A stretch of 56,590 nt of DNA from an uncultured Eubacteriales bacterium (GTDB taxonomy: Bacteria; Bacillota; Clostridia; Christensenellales; Aristaeellaceae): NCBI GenBank assembly GCA_902799465.1, contig CADCAS010000026.1:17998-74587 (forward strand), written 5' to 3'. The first letter of the stretch is position 1; every line of letters begins with the position of its first letter. Below are positions 33,105 through 41,463 of this stretch, piece after piece. A program made the position numbers and the translations under genes. Under the pieces are notes generated by a model. It made no database searches. It saw only the letters and a list, made by a program, of their open reading frames with translations, and was not told the origin of the DNA.

Positions 33105-33953
33105 CTACCCCTTGTCCGACATGACGACGTTGACATAATCGTAGGGGATCTCGATGCCGTGGGCGTTCAGAGCGCGGTTGACGCGAACGTTGACGTCGCT
33201 CTTGACGGCCTCGGTGGGGCTGCCCGGCTCGTAGTAGACGGTGGTGGCCATCACGAGGCTGCTGGACGCGTACTCCAGGAAGTACACCGGGCCGTAGGTG
33301 CTGCCGTCGGGGCCGGGCTTGCCGGGGACGGTGTAGGGGCTTTCCTCCACCGCCCCGCGGATGACCGACATGGCCAGCTCCACGTCCGTGTCGTAGGCCA
33401 CGTTGATCTTCAGCTTGTAGCTGCGGTTCATGGTCCGATAGCTCATGTTGACGATCTTCAGGCCGTTGAGCACGCTGTTGGGGATGATCAGCCGCTCGGT
33501 GTCCAGGCCCGCAAGCTCCACGTGGCGCAGGGTGATGTCCCTGACGATGCCCGCGGTGCCGTCGCTCAGCTCGATGCGGTCGCCGATGTCAAAGGGCTTG
33601 GTAGCGCTGAGCATCAGCCCGCAGATGATGTCCGATATGACCGGCTGCGCGGCGAAGCCCGCGATGGCGCCGATGATGGCCGTTCCCTGGAAGAGCACCT
33701 TGCCGAAGGACTGGGTCAGCGGAGAGCTCATCACCACCCACTCCACCGCCAGCAGGATGATCACGAAGCGCACCACGCTCTCCACAAAGCGGATATTGAT
33801 GTTCTTTCTCCGGTCCAGCAGCTTCTCAACTGTCTTGCGCTCCAGCTTGAGCACCAGGAACACGCCGACGCATGCCGCCACCGTCGTCATCAGCAGCTTG
33901 ATGGCCTGCCAGATGTAGGGATGGTCCGCAAACAGCTTCGTGATCTCTTCCAT
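33105..33953 (-). CDS. MscS-type mechanosensitive ion channel
   Basis: A 282-residue protein with three membrane helices, the last being the glycine/alanine-rich pore helix (IIGAIAGFAAQPVISDIICG), followed by the MscS beta domain (FDIGDRIELSDGTAGIVRDITLRHVEL) and the alpha/beta end. It is a small-conductance channel that releases solutes on osmotic downshock. GAGGAG lies 5-6 bases before the ATG at 33953, which is preferred over the 31-residue longer reading. Confidence 0.92.
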   Translation of the reverse strand: MEEITKLFADHPYIWQAIKLLMTTVAACVGVFLVLKLERKTVEKLLDRRKNINIRFVESVVRFVIILLAVEWVVMSSPLTQSFGKVLFQGTAIIGAIAGFAAQPVISDIICGLMLSATKPFDIGDRIELSDGTAGIVRDITLRHVELAGLDTERLIIPNSVLNGLKIVNMSYRTMNRSYKLKINVAYDTDVELAMSVIRGAVEESPYTVPGKPGPDGSTYGPVYFLEYASSSLVMATTVYYEPGSPTEAVKSDVNVRVNRALNAHGIEIPYDYVNVVMSDKG

Positions 33954-34208
33954 GTGTGCTCCTCTTGTGTAACGGCCGGGCAGTGATGATGAACCTTTCA
34001 GTCTCAACAAGGTCAGGGATGACACGGCGTTCTCAACAAAAGTCACAGCCCGCGCCGTAACTCCCCTGCTCCCTGATTCCTGCCTGCTTCCTCTATTCTA
34101 CCACAGCCTGTCCAGAAATAAAGGCTCCGGGGCACGAAAACCAGCCGTTTTCAGGCCAAGGAGCCAAAAAATAACATTTGTGTCAATTCATTTCGTGGGC
34201 AATGAGCG

Positions 34209-35066
34209 TCACGCCTCCGCCTTCAGCGCGGTCTTGTTTTCGTACATGGCGGTGTCGGCGCGGTAGAACACGGCCTCGAAGCGGTTGTCGGAATCCGTGC
34301 GCCACTCGGACATGCCGCAGGCGATGACCACCCCGCCGTCCTCCCGGTTGCGCCGGTTCTGCGCCCGGAGCACGGCCATAAGCGCCGCGCGCCGCGCGTG
34401 GTCATGGCCGTGCATGATGACCACGAACTCGTCCCCGCCCACGCGGTAGACGGGACTGTGCCGGAAGGTGCCGCAGAGGATCTCTGAGGCGCTCTGTATC
34501 AGCCTGTCCCCGGCGTGGTGGCCCTGGGTGTCGTTGACGGTCTTGAGCCCGTTCACGTCACACACCGCCACCGAGAAGGGCTGCACCTGGCCCATGTCGA
34601 TGTGGGTGTTGATCTCGGCCACGGCGTCCACATAGGCGTGCTTGCTCCTGACCCCGGTGAGGGCGTCGCGATTGGCCTTGTCCCGGATGACGACCATCTC
34701 CTGCTCGCGCTTCATCTGCTCGTCCACGTTGCTGATGCCGATGACGATGTACTTCCGGTCCAGGTCGTCGGGCATGCGCAGCACGCTGCGGCGGCAATGC
34801 TTGAAGGAGTCCGCGCCGTTCTGCTCCGCCTGGAGCTTCCTGAAGCCCTGGCTGGAGGAGTACTCGATGAACCCGCCGCTCTCGGTGTTGACCAGATAGA
34901 TGCTGTAGTATTCCCAGGACAGCGCCTGCGCGATGTGGGAATAGGTGTCACTCCGGGCGCGGGCGGCGTCGTAGTCCAGCTGGCGCTGCACCTGGGCGTT
35001 GATGCTGTTGACGCCGATGACCAAGCGGCGCTCGTTCTCGTCGGCCATGCGGCTGGCTGCCGTCAC
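34209..35066 (-). CDS. GGDEF-domain diguanylate cyclase, probably N-terminally shortened
   Basis: A 285-residue protein ending in a GGDEF domain (about 130-285) with DALTGVRSKHAY, the intact active site RVGGDEF, and DVNGLKTVNDTQGHHAGD. This domain makes cyclic di-GMP. Upstream is one PAS-like region ending KYIVIGISNVDEQMKREQE. The extreme N-terminus, ENERRLVIGVNSINAQVQRQ, looks like the end of another such PAS module, suggesting that a first PAS domain has been lost. The start is uncertain: GTG at 35066 or ATG at 35048, neither with a clear ribosome site. The hybrid kinase ends only 2 bases upstream. Confidence 0.82.
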   Translation of the reverse strand: MTAASRMADENERRLVIGVNSINAQVQRQLDYDAARARSDTYSHIAQALSWEYYSIYLVNTESGGFIEYSSSQGFRKLQAEQNGADSFKHCRRSVLRMPDDLDRKYIVIGISNVDEQMKREQEMVVIRDKANRDALTGVRSKHAYVDAVAEINTHIDMGQVQPFSVAVCDVNGLKTVNDTQGHHAGDRLIQSASEILCGTFRHSPVYRVGGDEFVVIMHGHDHARRAALMAVLRAQNRRNREDGGVVIACGMSEWRTDSDNRFEAVFYRADTAMYENKTALKAEA

Positions 35067-35068
35067 CC

Positions 35069-37939
35069 CTAACGCCCAACGCCTCCCTCTCCCCCATTCC
35101 CCGCCTCCCAGATCAGCTCCTCCAGCATCTGGTAGAGGTGATCGGGCTCGACGGGCTTGGAGAGGTGGGCGTTCATGCCGGCCTGGAGGGAGAGCTGGAC
35201 GTCCTCGTCGAAGGCGTTGGCGGTCATGGCGATGATGGGCACGGTTTGGGCGTCCCGGCGGTCCAGGGCGCGGATGCGGCGGGTGGCCTCCAGGCCGTCC
35301 ATCTCGGGCATGCGAATGTCCATCAGCACAGCGTCGTAGGTCCCTGGCGCGCTTTCGGCGAACATGTCCACCGCGATTCTGCCGTTCTCGGCGTGGTCGA
35401 GCTCGGCCTCCTTCATGGTGATGAGCTGCTTCATGATCTCGGCGTTGATGAACACGTCCTCGGCCATCAGGATGCGCCGCCCCCTGAGGTCTGCGCGCTG
35501 GCGCTCCTTGTAGAGGCTCATGTTGTTGCGGCGGGCGATGCGCTCGAACTCATCCAGCACGTTGGAGGCAAACAGCGGCTTGGCCAGGAAGCTGTCCACG
35601 CCCACGTGCAGGGCCTCGTCCAGTATGTCGTCCCAGTTGTAGGCGGTGATGATGATGACGGTGGTCTCGTTGTTGTAGCGCTGCCGGATCTGCCGCGCGG
35701 TCTCCACGCCGTCCATGTCGGGCATCCGCCAGTCCAGCAGCACCAGGTTGTAGGGCTCCATCTTGGTGTGGGCCACCTCCAGCATGTGCAGCGCCTCGCG
35801 CCCGCTCAGGCAGACGTCGGCCTTGACCCCCGCGTCGTCCAGCACCATCCGGGCGTGCTCGGCGGCGATCTCCTCGTCGTCCACCACCAGCACCCGCAGC
35901 TCGCCGGGGTTGAAGTACCTGCGGTGGGTGCGGCGCTTGGCGCACTGGCGCAGGGTGACCACCACGGTAAACGTGGTGCCCACGCCCTTCTCCGAATCCA
36001 CGGTGATGGTGCCGTTCATCATCTCCACGATGCTCTTGGTGATGGCCATGCCCAGGCCGGTGCTGCCGTACTTGGAGTTGCGGGAGCCGTCCTCCTGGGT
36101 AAAGCTGTCGAACACAGAGGGCAAAAATTCCTTGCTCATGCCGATGCCGGTGTCCCGTATAACGAACTTCAAAGTCGCCTGGTTGTCGAAGGCGGCGGTC
36201 TGCTCGACGGTGAAGGTGACGCTGCCCGGGGCGTCGGTGAACTTGATGGCGTTGGAGAGTATGTTGATGAGCACCTGCTTGAGCTTCATGTCGTCGCCGA
36301 TGTAGTAGTCGTCCACATACCCGTTGATCTGGCACTCGAACCGCAGGCCCTTGTCGGTGCACTGGGACATGACCATGGTGTTGATCTGCTCCAGCATCGT
36401 GCTGAAGGCAAACTCCTCCTTGCGCAGCACCAGGCGCCCGGACTCGATGCGACTCATGTCCAGGGTGTCGTTGATGAGGCCCAGCAGGTGCCGCGCGCTG
36501 CTGCCGATCTTCTCCAGATACTCCCGGGTCTGCCCGGAGATGCCCTCGTCCTTGAGGGCGATGCTGTCCAGGCCGATGATGGCGTTCATGGGGGTGCGGA
36601 TCTCGTGGCTCATGCTGGAGAGGAAGGAGGTCTTGGCGGCGTTGGCCTGCTCGGCGGCGCGCAGGGCGTCGGCCAGGGCCAGGTTGCGCTCGCGCTCCTC
36701 CCGCAACACGTCGGTGATGTCGGACTTCAAAAGCAGATAGAACTTGGCCTCCGGGTCCACCTGATAGTAGGTGAAGCGCTTGAAGAACAGCTCGCCGTTC
36801 TCCTCGCAGGTCACGTCCACGGTGTAGGTGTCGTCCTCCTCCAGCCTGCGCGCCACCGTCTCCGCGGCCAGCGCTTCGTCCAGCTGCTCCCGATCGTGCA
36901 TCGAGGCGGCGGCCGCGGGAATCACCTGATAGCGGATGTAATCGTAATAGACGCCGTCCCGCTGCCGGGGAAAGATATTGCCGTGCTTGATGTTCTCGGC
37001 CTCGCCGATGACCACGCCGTAGTGGTCGCCCACGATGTAGGCCACCATGTCGTACTGCCTCGCCAGCACCCGCTGGTTCAGCACCTCGGTGACCTTCTCG
37101 GTGTTGTACTCGGTCTCCACGCCGAAGGAGATCACATCGCCGGTGACGGGGTCGATGGCCGCGGACCCGGAGAACTTCACGAAGCACTGCCGTCCGGACG
37201 CCCGCCGGCAGTAGCCCACGAACACTGCGGGACCCAGGCCCTTGTAATAGCGCTCCATCAGCCGGTCCAGCTTGAATATCTCGTCATACTGCGCGCTGTC
37301 GCCGGGGAGCAGGAAGCTCTCTGAGCGAATCTTCGCGCTCGCGGCGATGGAGCCGCCCTTGTAGTCGCAGGCGTACAGATCCCGGCCCCGCACGTCCTCG
37401 ATCACGCCGGTGGTGATGTTGGTGCGGAACACCGTCAGGCTGTTTTCCGCGAGGGTGTTGAACTGCTCCATCATGCCCTCGTAGACCTTGGACACCCGGT
37501 GCATCTCCTCCTGGGCGTTGTGCTTGTCGGTGATGTCGCCGATGAACACGTAGAACACGTCGCCGTACCCCGGCATATGGGCGAAGTGGCCGTAGTCGTC
37601 CACCCAGCGGATCGTGCCGTCCCGGCGGAGGATGCGGTACTCCACATAGTCCAGGCGGTTGTTGGACGGATTGCCGATCTGCTCCTCGATGGAGGCCTGC
37701 ACCCGCTCGTAGTCGTGGGGATGCACCAGCCCGCGGAAGGTGCCGCCGGTCAGTGCCGTGAATTCCTCCTGCGTCTCGCAGCCGAACAGCCTCAGGCAGA
37801 CCGTGTTCACGTAGATCAGCTTCTGCTCCTCGTCGTCCCGGTATACAAAGAAGCCCCCAGGCACCTGCTCCCCCATCCACCGCAGCGCGGGCATCAGCTG
37901 GAGCTCCCCGAGGTTTATGTGCTCACGGTCGGAATTCAT
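35069..37939 (-). CDS. Hybrid sensor kinase: PAS, HisKA, HATPase and two receiver domains
   Basis: About 956 residues, apparently cytoplasmic (no membrane helix seen). A PAS domain lies near 25-140 ([16 protein letters not shown] ... [10 protein letters not shown] ... FIGDITDKH), followed by two more sensor-like regions to about 410. The HisKA domain has [17 protein letters not shown] with His445. The ATPase domain has [18 protein letters not shown] and GLGMAITK. The first receiver (LVVDDEE ... [11 protein letters not shown]) and second receiver (ILMAEDV ... [11 protein letters not shown]) each keep their Asp. No Hpt domain is attached; the Hpt-like protein at 29090 lacks its histidine. ATG 37939 has AAGGA about 12 bases upstream; a longer in-frame start at 38005 is less likely. 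Confidence 0.9.
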   Translation of the reverse strand: MNSDREHINLGELQLMPALRWMGEQVPGGFFVYRDDEEQKLIYVNTVCLRLFGCETQEEFTALTGGTFRGLVHPHDYERVQASIEEQIGNPSNNRLDYVEYRILRRDGTIRWVDDYGHFAHMPGYGDVFYVFIGDITDKHNAQEEMHRVSKVYEGMMEQFNTLAENSLTVFRTNITTGVIEDVRGRDLYACDYKGGSIAASAKIRSESFLLPGDSAQYDEIFKLDRLMERYYKGLGPAVFVGYCRRASGRQCFVKFSGSAAIDPVTGDVISFGVETEYNTEKVTEVLNQRVLARQYDMVAYIVGDHYGVVIGEAENIKHGNIFPRQRDGVYYDYIRYQVIPAAAASMHDREQLDEALAAETVARRLEEDDTYTVDVTCEENGELFFKRFTYYQVDPEAKFYLLLKSDITDVLREERERNLALADALRAAEQANAAKTSFLSSMSHEIRTPMNAIIGLDSIALKDEGISGQTREYLEKIGSSARHLLGLINDTLDMSRIESGRLVLRKEEFAFSTMLEQINTMVMSQCTDKGLRFECQINGYVDDYYIGDDMKLKQVLINILSNAIKFTDAPGSVTFTVEQTAAFDNQATLKFVIRDTGIGMSKEFLPSVFDSFTQEDGSRNSKYGSTGLGMAITKSIVEMMNGTITVDSEKGVGTTFTVVVTLRQCAKRRTHRRYFNPGELRVLVVDDEEIAAEHARMVLDDAGVKADVCLSGREALHMLEVAHTKMEPYNLVLLDWRMPDMDGVETARQIRQRYNNETTVIIITAYNWDDILDEALHVGVDSFLAKPLFASNVLDEFERIARRNNMSLYKERQRADLRGRRILMAEDVFINAEIMKQLITMKEAELDHAENGRIAVDMFAESAPGTYDAVLMDIRMPEMDGLEATRRIRALDRRDAQTVPIIAMTANAFDEDVQLSLQAGMNAHLSKPVEPDHLYQMLEELIWEAGNGGEGGVGR

Positions 37940-38054
37940 CGTCGCACACGTCCTTTCAGCGCGGTATTGCGCAGGACTGCCCCGGCCCCGCGCGGTCATA
38001 CACATATTTTACCATAAATATACGCTATAGCGCAAGAAAAATAGAGCCGCCGGG

Positions 38055-38263
38055 CACGTGAGCCTGTCGCGCAAAATCTGCGGATTTTGCGCGAGGGAAG
38101 AAGGGACGCGGAAATTCGCGCCTGACGACACGAATTTCCTGTCTGGCTGGTACCGTGGGAATCCACATGCTTAGGCATTGCCGGTACATGTGATTGAAAT
38201 AGGTACGATTCGTAACCTTTCTGTAAGATTTCAATCCGTCTTGTCATTCATGCGTGGGCCGTG
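38055..38263 (-). mobile_element. MITE copy C (209 bp)
   Basis: This lies in reverse orientation to copies A and B. The right end CATTCATGCGTGGGCCGTG matches the conserved terminus; the left end reads CACGTGAGCCTGTCG, as though about 18 bases were deleted just inside the tip. It is flanked by a perfect 10-bp direct repeat AGCCGCCGGG (38045-38054 and 38264-38273). It keeps the CGCAAAATC/GATTTTGCG hairpin and the GAAATTCG segment, but lacks the GAAATCGCTTGCGATTTC hairpin. Confidence 0.92.
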
Positions 38264-38375
38264 AGCCGCCGGGCAAAGCCAGGCGGCTCAGGTATCAGTT
38301 GGGGAACGACAAGCCTCCGTATTCTTGTAAATACCCCACTTCCCGTTCAAGGCCAGGAGTGTCGGAGTATGCTCC

Positions 38376-38402
38376 GCCGTCCTCCCCTAATGCCTAATGC
38401 CT
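38376..38402. repeat. Heptamer remnant (TGCCTAA) before the Tex stop
   Basis: CCGTCCTCCCCT is followed by TAATGCC units. The same CCGTCCTCCCCT lead-in precedes the heptamers at 41.4 kb. The 100 bases between MITE copy C and this point contain no gene. Confidence 0.6.
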
Positions 38403-40547
38403 CTACTCCTTCACCATCGTCAGCGCGATGCGCTTCTTGTTCTCATCCACGCTGACCACCCAGACCTTGACCACGTCCCCCACCTTGACCACCTCGGAGG
38501 GGTGTTTGACATAGCGGTTGGCCAGGCGGGAGATGTGGACCAGGCCGTCCTGGTGGACGCCGATGTCCACGAACGCGCCGAAGTCGATGACGTTGCGGAC
38601 GGTGCCGGTGAGCTCCATGCCGGGCTTGAGGTCCTTGATGTCCAGCACGTCGGTGTGCAGCACGGGCTTGGGCAGGTCGTCGCGGGGGTCGCGCCCGGGC
38701 TTCTGAAGCTCCGACAGTATGTCGTTCAGGGTGGGCAGGCCCAGCCCCAGGTCCGCGGCCAGCTTCTCCAGCCCGAAATCCCTGGCCTTCTGCCCGATGT
38801 CCCGAAGCCCCGCGCCGGTGACGGCCTTGAGGTCATAGCCCAGCGCCTTGAGCAGCGCCTTCGCGGCGTCGTAGCTCTCGGGGTGCACGGCGGTGGCGTC
38901 CAGGGGGTTGGCGCTGTCCATCACCCGCAGAAAGCCCGCGCACTGCTCAAACGCCTTGGGGCCCAGCTTGGGCACCTTCCTGAGCGCCGCGCGGGTGGGG
39001 ATGCCGTTCTCCTCCCGGTAGGCCACGATGTTGCGCGCCAGCGCGGGGCCGATGCCCGCCACGTGGCTGAGCAGCTCCGCCGAGGCGGTGGACACCTCCA
39101 CGCCCACGGCGTTGACGCACTGCTCCACCACCCCGTCCAGCGCGTCGGTCAGCTCGTTCTGCTTGAGGTCGTGCTGGTACTGCCCCACCCCGATGGCCTT
39201 GGGGTCGATCTTCACCAGCTCCGCCAGCGGGTCCTGCATGCGGCGGGCGATGGACACGGCGCTGCGCTGGGTGACGTCGAAGTCCGGGAACTCAGCGGCG
39301 GCCAGCGGCGACGCGGAGTACACCGACGCCCCCGCCTCGGACACGATCATGTAGGCTACGCCCGGCAGCTCCGGCAGCAGCGCGGCGATGAACTGCTCGC
39401 TCTCCCGGGAGGCCGTGCCGTTGCCGATGGCGATGGCGGTGACGTTGTACTTGTGAACGAAATCCTTGATGAGCCGCGCCGCGGCCTCCTTCGCGGCCGA
39501 CTTGCCGGGCAGCGTGAAGTAGCCCACGCCGGTGTCCAGCACCTTGCCGTTCTCATCCACCACCGCCAGCTTGCAGCCGGTGCGGAAGCCGGGGTCCACG
39601 CCCAGGGTCACCTTGCCCTTGATGGGCGGCTGCATCAGCAGCTGGTGGAGGTTCTGGGAGAACACCTTGATGGCGGCGGCGTTGGCCCGGTCCGTCAGCT
39701 CGGCGCGCAGCTCGCGCTCCAGCGAGGGGAAGATCAGTCGGTCCCAGGCGTCCTCGCAGGCCATGCCCACCTGCCGCGCGGCGGGCGAATCGCCCCGGAC
39801 GAAGGCCCGCTTCACCGCGTCCACCGCCTTCTCCTCCGGCGCGGCCATGCCGACCTTCAAATAGCCCTCCCGCTCGCCCCGGTTGATGGCCAGTATGCGG
39901 TGCGGGGCCATGGCGCGGACCGGCTCGTGATAGTCGTAGTACATGCTGTACACGCTGTCCTCGTCCTTGGCGGCCCTGGTCTCGGTGACGCTCTCCCGCT
40001 CCACCAGGGTCCGCAGCCGTCCCCGCAGCGGCGCGTCGTCGCTGATGCGCTCGGCCAGGATGTCCCGCGCCCCCGCCAGCGCCGCGTCGATGTCCTCCAC
40101 GCCCTTCTCGGCGTCGATGAACTTCGCCGCCTGCGCCTCCACGTCCCCACGGGTGGGCTGGACCAGCAGCCAGTTCGCCAGCGGCTCCAGCCCCTTCTCC
40201 TTCGCCACCGTGGCGCGGGTGCGCCGCTTGGGACGGAAGGGCCGGTAGATGTCCTCCAGCGCCGCCAGGGTCTGGGCCTTCTGGAACTGAGCCTCGATCT
40301 CCTCCGTCAGCACGCCCTGCTCCTCCAGCGTCCGTCGTATCTCCTCCCGGCGCTTGTCCAGGTTTCGCAGGTATTCCAGGCGCTCCGCAAGCTCGCGAAG
40401 CAGCTGATCGTCCAGCGAGCCCGTGGCCTCCTTGCGGTAGCGCGCAATGAAGGGTATGGTGTTCCCCGCGTCCAGCAGGTCGATCACCGCCTGCACCTGC
40501 TGCGGGCGCAGCTTGAATTCGGCGGCGAGTAGCGATGCGTAATCCAC
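38403..40547 (-). CDS. tex: Tex family S1 RNA-binding transcription accessory protein
   Basis: A 714-residue protein with the full Tex layout: N-terminal helical region (IPFIARYRKEATGSLDDQLLRELAERL, split here at residue 20 or so), YqgF-like domain with VTLGVDPGFRTGCKLAVVD, helix-hairpin-helix stretch (VAGIGPALARNIVAYREENG), and a C-terminal S1 domain (ELTGTVRNVIDFGAFVDIGVHQDGLVHIS). Tex binds RNA and helps transcription and ribosome-related stress functions. I place the start at GTG 40547: GGAGG is 8 bases upstream. The ATG at 40580 lies inside the -10 box TATAAT and cannot be used unless the transcript is leaderless. MITE copy C and repeats follow the gene. Confidence 0.92.
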   Translation of the reverse strand: MDYASLLAAEFKLRPQQVQAVIDLLDAGNTIPFIARYRKEATGSLDDQLLRELAERLEYLRNLDKRREEIRRTLEEQGVLTEEIEAQFQKAQTLAALEDIYRPFRPKRRTRATVAKEKGLEPLANWLLVQPTRGDVEAQAAKFIDAEKGVEDIDAALAGARDILAERISDDAPLRGRLRTLVERESVTETRAAKDEDSVYSMYYDYHEPVRAMAPHRILAINRGEREGYLKVGMAAPEEKAVDAVKRAFVRGDSPAARQVGMACEDAWDRLIFPSLERELRAELTDRANAAAIKVFSQNLHQLLMQPPIKGKVTLGVDPGFRTGCKLAVVDENGKVLDTGVGYFTLPGKSAAKEAAARLIKDFVHKYNVTAIAIGNGTASRESEQFIAALLPELPGVAYMIVSEAGASVYSASPLAAAEFPDFDVTQRSAVSIARRMQDPLAELVKIDPKAIGVGQYQHDLKQNELTDALDGVVEQCVNAVGVEVSTASAELLSHVAGIGPALARNIVAYREENGIPTRAALRKVPKLGPKAFEQCAGFLRVMDSANPLDATAVHPESYDAAKALLKALGYDLKAVTGAGLRDIGQKARDFGLEKLAADLGLGLPTLNDILSELQKPGRDPRDDLPKPVLHTDVLDIKDLKPGMELTGTVRNVIDFGAFVDIGVHQDGLVHISRLANRYVKHPSEVVKVGDVVKVWVVSVDENKKRIALTMVKE

Positions 40548-40578
40548 GATTTCGTCCTCCAAAATGACATTTTCACCC

Positions 40579-40608
40579 ATTATACCACACCCCGACAGCC
40601 CGAGTCCA
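40579..40608 (-). promoter_or_regulatory. Promoter of the Tex gene
   Basis: On the minus strand TGGACT (40603-40608) and TATAAT (40579-40584) are 18 bases apart, and the gene's GGAGG ribosome site follows about 20 bases later. This supports the GTG start at 40547. Confidence 0.65.
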
Positions 40609-40663
40609 TGTTTATTTTCGGAAAACACCCGCGGGACGGCTGGCCGATTGGTAAGGAGTATGG

Positions 40664-40698
40664 TATACTGAATATATCGGTCACAGACCGATATATTC
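40664..40698 (+). promoter_or_regulatory. -10 box with overlapping 29-bp operator-like palindrome
   Basis: TATACT at 40664-40669 is followed at once by GAATATATCGGT and its perfect complement (12-bp arms, 5-base spacer, 40670-40698). A transcript from this promoter would start inside the palindrome, an arrangement typical of a repressor operator. It may serve the thioesterase/MATE pair downstream. The -35 is weak (TGGCCG at 17-base spacing). Confidence 0.6.
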
Positions 40699-40700
40699 GA

Positions 40701-40852
40701 GGCATCAGGAATCAGGCATCAGGCATCAGTGGGGCTGCGGCACGGGACAGCGCGCCGACAGAGATCATTGGCGTATAAGCGATGCTTCCTTTTCTACGTA
40801 GAAAACCAAAGGATTGCCGCTGCCCGACTAATGCCTGATGCCTAATGCCTTA
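40701..40852. repeat. Inverted heptamer-array element (ATGCCTN)
   Basis: Left arm: GGCATCA/GGAATCA units. Right arm: ATGCCTG/ATGCCTA units. The core includes TTCCTTTTCTACGTAGAAAACC, which holds the palindrome TTTTCTACGTAGAAAA. It sits in the leader between the operator at 40670 and the thioesterase gene. Confidence 0.75.
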
Positions 40853-40880
40853 ACCCAACGCCTGACTCAAGGAGGTTCCC

Positions 40881-41324
40881 ATGCCTGACATCACCACCAG
40901 CGTGCAGATCGTGCTGCCGCAGCATTGCAACGGATACAAGAAGCCGCGCCTGTTCGGCGGGCAGATCATGGCCTGGATCGACGTGGTGGGCGCGGTGGCA
41001 GCGCGGCGCTACACCCAGCGGGCGGTGACCACGGTGTGCGTGGACAACCTGAACTTTCTCAACCCCGCCTATCTGAACGACACGGTGGTGCAGGAGGCGG
41101 TGGTCACCTGGACGGGCCGCACATCGCTGGAGGTGCGGGTGGACAGCTACGTGGAGCAGCTGGACGGCGCGCGCAAGCCGGTGAACCGGGCCTATCTGGT
41201 GTTCGTCGCCCTGGACGACGAGGACCGCCCCGTCCCCGTTCCTCCCTTCACCCCAAAAACCGACGCCGAGCGCCGCGAATACGAGGCCGCCGAACGCCGC
41301 CGCGCCATCCGCGTCTCGCGCTAA
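40881..41324 (+). CDS. Acyl-CoA thioesterase, hotdog fold
   Basis: A 147-residue single hotdog domain of the YciA/BACH type. N-x-x-G-x-x-FGGQIMAWIDVVGAVAA is the family signature, and VTTVCVDNLNFLNPAYLND and NRAYLVFVALDD are typical strands. It hydrolyses acyl-CoA to free acid and CoA; chain length cannot be read. AAGGAGG is about 7 bases before the ATG. A MATE gene follows after a repeat-filled 140-base gap. Confidence 0.9.
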   Translation: MPDITTSVQIVLPQHCNGYKKPRLFGGQIMAWIDVVGAVAARRYTQRAVTTVCVDNLNFLNPAYLNDTVVQEAVVTWTGRTSLEVRVDSYVEQLDGARKPVNRAYLVFVALDDEDRPVPVPPFTPKTDAERREYEAAERRRAIRVSR

Positions 41325-41392
41325 TCTTTTAATGATAGGTCATCTCCACACCCAGACACATTTCTATCCATCATTCGACCGAACAGAACGAC

Positions 41393-41448
41393 AGCATCCC
41401 GCCGTCCTCCCCTACTCCCTACTGCCTACTCCCTACTCCCTAACAAAA
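41393..41448. repeat. Heptamer array (TACTCCC)
   Basis: After CCGTCCTCCCC come several consecutive TACTCCC/TACTGCC units up to CCCTAAC, just before the ribosome site of the MATE gene. Only one arm is seen here; no mirrored array lies in the preceding 70 bases. Confidence 0.7.
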
Positions 41449-41463
41449 AAGGAAGTCCTGCAA

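Noticed and set aside
35138..37324. 728-residue plus-strand open frame
   Set aside because: It is antisense to the hybrid kinase; low-complexity His/Val/Gly composition.
38397..40532. 711-residue plus-strand open frame
   Set aside because: It is antisense to the tex gene and has no recognisable domains.
40580..40628. ATG starts upstream for the tex gene
   Set aside because: The ATG at 40580 is embedded in the TATAAT box; a GTG with a well-placed GGAGG lies 33 bases downstream.
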